A DNA stretch of 64,000 bases from Sarocladium kiliense (taxonomy: Eukaryota > Ascomycota > Sordariomycetes > Hypocreales > Sarocladiaceae), in the NCBI GenBank assembly GCA_030734395.1, contig JAUZTG010000016.1, positions 372,001 to 436,000 of the forward strand. The letters run 5' to 3'. Shown one piece after another: positions 55,757 through 64,000 of the stretch. The notes under the pieces were generated by a model. The model saw only the letters and a program-made list of their open reading frames with translations, was not told where the DNA came from and searched no databases. Position 1 is the first letter of the stretch; every line of letters starts with the position of its first letter. A program made the translations under genes and the position numbers.

Positions 55757-56821
55757 ATGTCGGTCTCAAAGCCGGTTCTTCCTCAGAACGACAATGTCGC
55801 ACACGCCCTCGCTGGCGCTGGTGGTGGTATTCTGTCAATGATCCTCACGTACGCGACGCGATGCTCTAACGTCACTCCACCACTAGCTCAACTTACTGAC
55901 ATGATTTCACAGCTATCCTCTGATCACCCTGTCCACTCGCGCTCAAGTCGAGTCCAAGAAGGCCGAGTCCAAGTTCATTGAGGCCGTTCAGCGCATCGTC
56001 GCCCGTGAAGGTGTCTCCGGCCTCTACTCCGGTATCAACTCCGCCCTTTTCGGCATCAGCGTCACAAACTTCGTCTACTATTACTGGTACGAATGGACTC
56101 GTGCTTTCTTTGAGAAGGCTGCCATCAAGGCTGGTCGCGCCAGCAGCAAGCTCACCACAATTGAGTCTATGATTGCTGGTGCTCTGGCCGGCTCTGCCAC
56201 CGTCATTATCACCAACCCTATCTGGGTTGTCAACACTCGTGTCACCACGCGCAAGCAGGATCGCGAGGCAGATGCTGAGGCTGGTGTCGACACTCGCCCG
56301 CCCAAGGCGCCCAGCACCATCGGCACCCTGATGTCGCTTCTCAAGAACGAGGGTCCTCAGGCCCTTTTCTCAGGCGTCATCCCCGCCCTGGTGCTTGTCA
56401 TCAACCCTATTCTTCAGTACACTCTTTTCGAGCAGATGAAGAACGCGGTTGAGAAGCGCCGCAAGGTCACTCCCGCTGTGGCATTCTTCCTTGGTGCCCT
56501 TGGCAAGCTCTTTGCTACCTCAGTGACCTACCCATATATCACTGTCAAGAGCCAGATGCACGTTGCTGGCAAGGAGAAGAAGGAGGGTATGGGACAGGCT
56601 CTCAGCCGTGTCATCAGGGAGGAGGGCTATGCTGGTCTCTACAAGGGTACGCATCTAACAAATGTGCAGTGTCCTGCTGTCGCTAACAATGCAATCCAGG
56701 TATCGGCCCGAAGGTTACTCAGAGCGTCTTGACCGCAGCTTTCCTCTTTGCCTTCAAGGATGTCCTCTACGAGCAGACCATCAAGCTTAGGTTAGCTGCT
56801 GCCCGCAGGCGCGCAGCTTAA
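55757..56821 (+). CDS. peroxisomal membrane carrier (PMP47/PMP34/Ant1 type)
   Basis: This mitochondrial-carrier-family protein probably exchanges ATP/AMP or related nucleotides across the peroxisomal membrane for fatty-acid activation. The exons are 55757-55848, 55913-56646 and 56700-56821, giving 315 residues. The three carrier repeats show YPLITLSTRAQVESKKAESK (first, just after intron 1), NPIWVVNTRVTTRK (second) and YPYITVKSQMHVAGKEKKEG (third). The degenerate first and third motifs, without the usual acidic residue, are typical of the PMP47 branch. VAREGVSGLYSG, LKNEGPQALFSG and REEGYAGLYKG are the matching carrier segments. The tail LRLAAARRRAA is basic. Confidence 0.93.
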
Positions 56822-57142
56822 AAGACCATCGTACTGCGAAAACGACGAAGTCAGTGGGACAAGTGACGCATGTGGTAGCTAGCGCTGGCTTCGGAGTAGC
56901 CGTCACATGATTGGCATCGAGGTGGAGAGGAAGGAAAGGTCGTCTGGACAATTGTGAGGAGCCCAGCAACTGATGGTTCAGAGAGGCAGGTGTGTTGTAA
57001 GATTGATATGATGTAACGAGGCGGCACGGATGTGGCTTGGATACCTGAATTTACGGTGTTTCGATATTAAGGACTGTTCTACTGCCCCAAGGCTCAATAC
57101 ACGGGACATGCATTCCAAGAAGATTCGAACCAGCTCGTGAAT
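56822..57142. other. convergent 3' intergenic region
   Basis: This lies between the 3' ends of the carrier gene and naa35. No gene is seen. A GGTTCGAATC on the minus strand near 57123-57132 is not part of a tRNA. Confidence 0.6.
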
Positions 57143-59731
57143 CTATTGACGTATCGAAGATATCCTCGGCACGATCCACCATTCGTGGTATGACTTGGCA
57201 GGGGTAGGTACCTCGGCCTGGAGTTTTAGATTGAGTTCCTCACCCCCCGCTTCACGAACGGCCTTCTGCAACGTCGAGAATGCTATCCCCGCTGCAATGC
57301 ATGACTTGAGACCGTTCTTCATCGACGCGACCCACCGATCGTGGCACCCGACTGAGAATGACTCCTCCGGGGTGAATTTGCTAAGTGCCTCGAAACCCCT
57401 CTTGGCGCCAGCGAGCGCCCTTTCGCCATAAGCCAGGATATCCTCCGAGGATGTATTCGGTTGTGTCGTTCCTTGCACAAAGTCTTGGAAGCGTGGCAAG
57501 TCAGGGAGACCGATGCTCACAAACGGCTTCATGCGCAGCTCGTATCTCAGCTCATCGCTACTGTATGGGCGAGATGGCAGCTTGAGCAGCTTATAGCGAT
57601 GAATGATAGTGTAAAGGCATGACAGAGCATCCGAGAGCTCCCAAGTCACGGCGGCGTCCAACATAGAGAGACGTGAGAAAGACAACGCCCTCTGAACTTG
57701 CTTGTCTGCTTCCGGATCTCGGCCTGTGCGCTGCTCGTTCAGCTCATCCATGCGGTGCAACAAGAATGAGCGCATCCTTTCTGTGTGTTGTACTCGGCAC
57801 TTGGCGAGGTAGTTGAGATACCAGTACATGCCTGCCAGCTCATCGGGCTGGTAGACCTCAAGCTCGAAGCCAAACTGGACAATCCACTCCATCTGCCGCA
57901 GCTTATAGAAGTATGTCCATGAGGATAGAGGCAGAGCAAATGAGCTTACAGGCACACCGTTCGACCCCGGAAGTGGAACAGGCTGTTCTTTGCACCTCAC
58001 CTGGAGAATCTGGTCGATTTCCTCCGCATCAAACTGCAAGTTCTCCCACTCGCGAATGATATGACAGAGCGTTCTGCGTACGCGACAACGGTTCTGGCAG
58101 AATGTGCGGAGAATATCGAGGAATGGTTGCGCTGCTCGCTGACGGAAAGCTTCCATCTGCTCCGCTATAACAAAGCGAGGATCTTGAGGTGCCTCGATCT
58201 CATCGTTGGCGCGGTCCAGGAGCGGGCTTGCCGGCGAAGTGATGATGGAGAAGTCGTCGTCGAGGATTTGACGTATGCTCATCGTCCCGAGAAACTCCAT
58301 CTCATTGAACAGGAAGGTCTGGAGAAGTGTCCGCACGTAGACCAGGGGCTGTGGCTTCTTTGCTTGGAAGGTTGAAACGAACATCTGGAAGATTAGCCTA
58401 AGGTCAGCAACACGGTCAGAGAAAGCATACCTGTAGACTCTGGGTATCATGAAACTTGAGGACGTCTATCATTTGCTCTCCGTCTCGGAACAGGCGAGTA
58501 AAATGTCCAAGCGCATCGTCGAAGCTCAGCTGAACAATCGGTCTCGGAGGCATCGTACTAGCCAGCTTCCTTTGCAACTTCACACTGAAAGCATCATCAA
58601 CGGGCTGCGCAAGGGCGTGTGTTTTCCCTAGTTTTGCGAGAACTGGAAGCCCGCTTGTCCATGGCTTCCTTGCCTTTTCTGGATCGTTTCGGTGCTGAGG
58701 GGTTTCAGCAACGTCCAAAAAGATCTGTCGTAGCTCTAGGCGGCTATCCAATGCCTCTATGAGCTCTATTGAAACAGATGATCCCCGCAAGGATGTCAGC
58801 AGATTCCGTGCGTCTTGGAGAGCTTCGCGGATCGCGGCTGTTTTGACGCTTGCGAGTAACGTCCTGTTATACGTGTTGGTCACAAAATCTTCTTCCTATT
58901 GCAAATCTTAGCCGAGCCGCAGGCAAAACATACAGAAGAAACACTGACCTCGTAGAAATGCTCCCCCCTGATCCGCTCGTTGACATATGAGCAGCCCTTC
59001 AGCATCCCAAGGCAGTATGCCCTGAGAATCTGGGACATGGGTGGCGTCTCCGAGATGTCAGTCTCACCCCTGAGGAAAGTCGCATCTTGGATGCCCCTGG
59101 GATCGGGCATGGAAAGTGCTTCAACATAGACACTGGTGAGGACGGTCTGGGAAAGTGGATATCCCATATGCCATGACATCTAGCATCAATAAGCATGGCG
59201 TACTTGCAGCATCAGAGTTGAACGCACCTCATGGCATAGCAGCTGATCCACAATGCCGATGACTTCTTCTGGTCGTAGCGGCCGGGACACGTCGTATGTC
59301 TCCTCAAACTCTTCCCCAGGATCGACGCAGCCACTATCCATCTTTGGATCCATAATCTTGGACGCATACAAGTTAGCATAGAGCTGCAAGTTCCCCAAAG
59401 GGGCAAACTTGCCTCAAGAGCCGCTACCGACTCAAACAAGGTAAAGAACGGGTCCTTAACCAGCTCTCCTGGCGCAAGCGCTATAAAATGGTGAGCTTCG
59501 GCTAGAAGGTTTACAAGGAAGTAATGCCGAACTTTTAACCGCCTGTGCAAACTTTTCGGTCACATCCTCGGCGATGATACCCTCTGCGTCCATATTGGGC
59601 GCTGGCGGAGTCTCCGGCTCTGCAGCATGTCCCAGGGACAGTCTCGCGATATCTGGGCTCAGGATCAGTAGAAGCTTCGGGAGTCATGGCAGGGGTCGGA
59701 ACTTACCGTCCGGGACCCCATGCTCAGCCAT
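57143..59731 (-). CDS. naa35: NatC N-terminal acetyltransferase auxiliary subunit Naa35 (Mak10)
   Basis: This is the large auxiliary subunit of NatC, which acetylates proteins starting Met-Leu/Ile/Phe. The exons (minus strand) are 59731-59707, 59652-59533, 59480-59413, 59356-59228, 59179-58949, 58895-58431 and 58384-57143, giving 759 residues. Signatures are GELVKDPFFTLFESVAALE joined to IMDPKMDSGC, then RPLRPEEVIGIVDQLLCHE and MSWHMGYPLSQTVLTSVYVE. FALPLSSWTYFYKLRQMEW and VYQPDELAGMYWYLNYLAKC come later, with YHEWWIVPRI near the end. Intron 3 (59412-59357) must begin GC (GCAAGT) to join the conserved block. Intron 2 uses a weak GTTCGG donor. All phases sum correctly. The catalytic partner is not in this window. 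Confidence 0.9.
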
Positions 59732-60426
59732 CTTGACGGCAGCTGGGGCTTTGTGGACTGTGAGGTCACCACATGAGGGAGTCTCGCCGAGTCCACAGAG
59801 ACGAGTTGCTATCCAGGAACAGGAAAGTCGGAAGAGTTTCAGGCTATGAAGAATCTGGGGTCGGCACCTAAGGTGAAGTTGAGCCACACGAGCCGTAATA
59901 ACACCGCGGAGTGGCGCCACGCCCACAGTAGAAGTCCACTAACATCACTGGAGAAGGTCAAGCCACATCGGCTGTGGTGGTCTTTGTGGCGTTCTGATAG
60001 CTTGCAGCAGCTGCATTTTAGCGGCAACGTCCACCACTGGCATTGCAGGAACCCGCTGGACGGGACAGTCACAAGCAGCTCTTTCCACCCGATCATGGAT
60101 CAATACCGCCGAGTGCTACATCACCAAGCCACCAGCTAGTTCTTGTCGTCATTACTCCTCCCTTCCCCATCATGATATTCATCATACTCCAGCCAGTTAA
60201 GGGCCTCCATCCCGACTTGCCTTGTCCCCTTTCGGCAGCTGCATGGGCACATAGAAGGCCCGAACATCACTCTAGCGAGCTCATTGGTTGTGACTACCAA
60301 ACCTTCCAAACTGGCCATCATCTCCGTATATGAGTGTCTTGTATAAGAAGCATCGTTATGGACGTGCTTCAAGGTTCGAGCTCGGCACTGGCCGTTAACG
60401 CTTCTTCTTCTTTCGCTACACCCATC
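59732..60426. promoter_or_regulatory. divergent promoter of naa35 and glucoamylase
   Basis: This is 695 bp without a gene. A TATAAG occurs near 60340. I see no clear AmyR site (CGG-N8-C/AGG). CGG-N8-TGG near 60234 is only a partial match. Confidence 0.4.
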
Positions 60427-62615
60427 ATGCACTTCATCTCAAGCGCCGTGCTCCTGGGCTCCGTAGCCCTCCAGACCGTCTTAGGACGGCCATGGACATC
60501 AACATCAGGCACTACCACAGGTCAGGTCCTGAAACGATCTGTGGATGACTTCATCGATTCAGAGACTCCGTTCGCTCTTGAACAGTTGCTATGCAACATA
60601 GGTGCTGATGGATGCAATGCCGCCGGTGTGAAGGCTGGGTTAGTCATTGCGTCGCCTTCGAAACAAGACCCTCCTTGTAAGTCGTCCCAGCCGAAATGGT
60701 AGTTATCTCCATGCTGACCCTTTAGACTTTTATACTTGGACGAGAGATAGTGCTCTGGTCTTCAAGAGTCTGGTGGACCGCTTCACCAATAGCTACGATG
60801 CGGGGCTTCAACGCCACATCATGGAATACATCGCTTCTCAGGCCAAACTCCAAGGGGTTTCCAACCCATCAGGAGGCTTCTCAGATGGTTCCGGTCTAGG
60901 AGAACCGAAGTTCAATGTCGATGGGAGCGCTTTCACTGATAGTTGGGGTATGTGAGAGCAAAGCATTTGTCCTGGGCTTAGCTGACCTTCCGTTTGCTAG
61001 GTCGTCCACAGCGAGATGGGCCAGCCCTGAGGGCCATTGCCATCATGGCGTATGGCGAGTGGCTTGTTGACAACTCATACACGGACACTGCAAAGAACAT
61101 CATCTGGCCAGTTGTTCGAAATGATTTAGAATACGTTGCCCAGTACTGGTGAGCTGCTACTTCCACTCCTCCTACAAGGCTGAATTTAACAATCTAGGAA
61201 CCGTACTGGCTTTGATCTCTGGGAAGAGGTCTCGGGAAGCTCCTTCTTCACAGTCGCCAGCCAGCACAAGGGTGAGAGAGTCATAACCTGCCAAAACATA
61301 TGGTCGGCACCAGGCTAATGTACTTCAAGCTCTGGTCCAGGGCTACCAATTCGCCGCTCGAATCGGCGTTCAAGGTGATAAGTACAAAGCCACGGCACCT
61401 TCTCTTCTGTGTTTCCTGCAGAACTTTTGGGTTCCTTCCAAGGGCTTCATTGACGCAAACAGTAAGCCCTTTCCTTCCAGCCAATCGCCTGAAGTATCGT
61501 GAGTTGACAGTTCTCTAGTCAATGTTAACGACGGGAGGACTGGGCTGGATGCCAACACCATCCTCGGCTCAATCCACACGCTCGACACTTCTCTTGGATG
61601 TGATAGCACCACCTTCCAGCCGTGTAGCGACAAGGCTCTGTCCAACTTGAAGGCGGTAGTGGACTCGTTCAGATTCTATAACATCAACAGCGGCAAACCG
61701 AATGGAACGGCAATTGCAGTTGGAAGATACTCCGAGGATGTGTATTACAATGGCAATCCTTGGTACCTTAACACTCTTGCCGTGGCGGAGCAACTTTACG
61801 ATGCTGTTTACGTTTGGAAACAGCAAGGGTCCATTGCAGTCACCTCAACGTCTCGAGCCTTTTTCGCCGATCTCGTTCCTAACATCGCCGTTGGGACTTA
61901 TCAGAGCGGCCAAGCCACATTCAACACAATCATTCAGGCTGTGTCGACTTATGCCGATGGCTTCGTGAATGTGGTTGCTACCTACGCTCAAGCAGACGGA
62001 TCCCTGGACGAGCAATTCTCCAAACAAGACGGCAGGCCTCTTTCAGCTGCAGATTTGACTTGGTCATACGCCGCCTTCTTGACGGCTACAGCTCGTCGTG
62101 CTGGGGTAATGTCGCCGCCATGGGCAGGTGGTGCGGAAACCTTACCGGGAACGTGCTCTGCAGTATCGTTCTCGGGCACCTACACCTCAGCAACATCCAC
62201 GGTCTTCCCACCGTCGCAGACACCGAAGCCTGGCACAAATCCACCAGCTACTACCACGACCGCTCAACCACCCAGCACAACGACATCCTGTGCTATCGCT
62301 CCTCAAGTGACTGTCTCGTTCACGGTTCGTGTAGTCACGGTTCCTGGTCAGACAATCAAGCTTGTTGGCAATACCGATAAACTTGGCAACTGGAGCCCGC
62401 AGGCTGGCGTTGTCCTGAGTGCTTCGGACTATCAGGCCAACAATCCAGTGTGGAAAGGTTCAGTGGTTCTGAGCTCCGGTCAAGCCCTTGAGTATAAGTA
62501 TATCAAGGTCGAGAGTGACGGAACTGTGCGGTGGGAGGCAGATCCTAACCGCGCATATAGTGTTCCACGGTCGTGTGCAACAGCTGCAGCACGTTCTGAT
62601 ACTTGGCAAACTTGA
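60427..62615 (+). CDS. secreted glucoamylase (GH15 with CBM20 starch-binding domain)
   Basis: This enzyme releases glucose from the non-reducing ends of starch and related glucans. The exons are 60427-60676, 60726-60947, 61001-61148, 61198-61271, 61330-61461 and 61519-62615, giving 640 residues. A signal peptide (MHFISSAVLLGSVALQTVLG) is followed by a pro-region with a Lys-Arg site before SVDDFIDSE. The GH15 domain shows FYTWTRDSALVFKSLVD, RPQRDGPALRAIAIMAYGEW and FDLWEEVSGSSFFTVA, with the likely acid Glu near 217. GSLDEQFSKQDGRPLSAADL follows, with the likely base Glu near 440. A Thr/Pro/Ser linker leads to the CBM20 (about 545-640) with GNTDKLGNWSPQAGVVLSAS and EYKYIKVESDGTVRWEADPN. An in-frame ATG at 60334 is less likely, because only the 60427 start gives a clean signal peptide. 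Confidence 0.95.
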
Positions 62616-62884
62616 GAGCTATCTAGTCAGCAAGCGATGTTTCTGTTGCTGTGGCCGAATATGTAGTGTGTACGCAAATGTTTGGACGCACAGTGCGAAA
62701 AGTTTCGAATCAGATTTGATGTTCAATCATAGCATCGTCATTGGTGACCCAAGTTTGTCCGCTTCGCCGACTATTGTGTATATCATCCTCTAGCCTGAGT
62801 CCATCAGTCACATCCAACAGTACTGCATCTCAACCGATTCACCAGCTTCCAGAAACCACATTCCTCTCTTCTGCCTGCCCACGT

Positions 62885-63961
62885 CTACGCGAACTCATCA
62901 TCCGCCTCCTCAATCGCATTCTTCACCCTCACCAAGATCGTCGTCTTCCACTTATCCAGCTTGTTGATCTGATCAAACTGGAACAGCTTATCTGTGAACT
63001 GCTCCTGACTCTTTCCCTCCACAGCCTCGACCAGGTCCGCCAGCAACATAGACTCCCGCTGGGTTGCGAACTGCGGGTCGATCTCGCGGTAGCGCTCGAG
63101 CGCGCGTCGAGCGGCAACGAGGTCACCAGTGGCGAGGTGGCAGATACCAGCCTTGAAGAGGTAGTCCTTGACAGAGTACTTCATCAGGTTGTTGTTGACG
63201 GATTGTTCGGCGACCTTCTCGTAATGCCCGATAGCTCTGTAGTAGTCGCCTTCCAGAGCGGCACCGTCCGCCGCCTTGAGCCACAGCTTGTTGGACAGAC
63301 TGATTTAGATATATGTCAGCGTTCAGATGCTCCGCCCCTCACAATTAACCTTCCAAGGTTCAACTTACGCAGGCTTCCTATCGTTCTCGTACCACCCAGC
63401 TCCCTTCTCGTACGCCTCAACCGCACTCTTCATATCCCCAAGCTCCTCCTCGTAGAGTAAGCCCAATTGCTCCTGCTGAGTAGCCGCGCCGGGGAAGTTA
63501 CCCTTCGCACAGAACCGATCGATGGCGGCAGTGAGACATCTGGCGGCAGTAGCGGGGTCGTCTTTGCGGTAGGCCTTGAAGGCGTCTATGCGGGTGCGTG
63601 CGGCATCGTCAGGCTCCTTGAGTTGGTTGGCCTGGATATCAGCGGCTTTCTCGAAAGTACGACCTGCGTCGAGGACTGTTCTCTCGGGAGTCAGTTCTAC
63701 AGAGACGAGAGGACAGGGAAGAGGAGCACGGACGCTGGGACTGCATAAGGAAGGCGTTGGCAGCTTCGATGAAGGCGTCTGCAGCGGCTTGGTACTTCTC
63801 TTCACGACCGCCGAAGAAACTGAAGCCTCCGCTGGCGCTCTGGAGAGCCTTCTCCGCCTGGATAGTTGAACAGGCTATCAGTCACTTGCGCGATTGTTGG
63901 TCGGCGGGGGAGGGGCAGCTTCACGCACCTTTTGGAGCAGACCTCGTGGATCTTGTGACAT
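62885..63961 (-). CDS. sec17: alpha-SNAP (Sec17)
   Basis: This is the adaptor that brings the NSF/Sec18 ATPase to SNARE complexes after vesicle fusion. The exons (minus strand) are 63961-63929, 63857 to about 63730, 63680-63369 and 63299-62885, giving about 291-299 residues. The N-terminus MSQDPRGLLQKAEKALQ and ASGGFSFFGGREEKY carry the membrane-contact loop. TPR-like helices follow (FEKAADIQANQLKEPDDAAR, YEKGAGWYENDRKPALSNK, NNLMKYSVKDYLFKAGICHL). The end is KLDKWKTTILVRVKNAIEEA plus an acidic tail. Intron 2 is uncertain: possible donors are near 63741, 63733 and 63729, with acceptors near 63697 or 63681, and several combinations keep the frame. Introns 1 and 3 are clear. Confidence 0.93.
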
Positions 63962-64000
63962 GATGGGCGAGAATCGGGTTGCTATAACTGGTGTCGGGGT

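Noticed and set aside
57123..57132. GGTTCGAATC, a tRNA B-box-like sequence on the minus strand
   Set aside because: The flanking bases do not form a T stem, and no acceptor, D or anticodon arms are found.
60234..60247. AmyR site in the glucoamylase promoter
   Set aside because: The sequence is CGG-N8-TGG, not CGG-N8-C/AGG, and there is only one copy.

Overview
The window is nuclear DNA of a filamentous ascomycete (Pezizomycotina). A Dothideomycete is my guess, not proven. The evidence is small introns (mostly 46-111 nt) with GTNNGT-type donors and CTAAC/CTGAC-like branch sites, a HET-domain incompatibility gene, a CBM20 glucoamylase, a fungal Ssn6/Cyc8, a DNA polymerase iota gene (absent from budding yeast) and an intron-containing tRNA-Gly. 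I rebuilt the spliced genes by hand from frame changes, splice sites and family motifs. Apart from the ambiguous points flagged in individual entries, exon phases add up.

Layout. 1-3374: gene-free leader. 3375-12884, plus strand: ssn6/cyc8 co-repressor, ribosomal protein uL3, a small NuiA-like protein and anthranilate synthase I (trpE). 13297-14757, minus: a conserved protein of unknown function. 16908-22632, plus: polymerase iota and a DUF726 hydrolase. 23507-27001, minus: a DENN-C1 protein, followed by about 4.2 kb without a gene. 31174-35724, minus: TRAPPC13, the small clamp-loader subunit Rfc5 (human RFC3 type) and mitochondrial uL16. 36047-42123, plus: clamp-loader large subunit Rfc1 and an unrecognised coiled-coil protein. 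42604-45452: divergent mitochondrial GrpE and proteasome Rpn6. 45834-50381, minus: a 1515-residue intronless AT-hook protein. 50945-51026, minus: tRNA-Gly(GCC). 51563-55019: a small accessory-looking island with a HET gene and a cysteine-rich secreted-protein gene whose start codon reads ATA. 55757-63961: peroxisomal carrier, NatC subunit Naa35, glucoamylase and alpha-SNAP (Sec17).

Most genes are housekeeping: transcriptional repression, translation, DNA replication and repair, vesicle traffic and proteostasis. Two clamp-loader subunits lie within 6.3 kb, and both upstream regions carry paired CGCG motifs of MCB type. trpE has TGACTC elements typical of cross-pathway control. I found no CRISPR array, intact transposon, rRNA or obvious large mobile element. 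The best candidates for novelty are the start-lost secreted protein beside the HET gene, the unrecognised 580-residue protein, polymerase iota with a UBZ-like finger, and several short inverted repeats in promoters.
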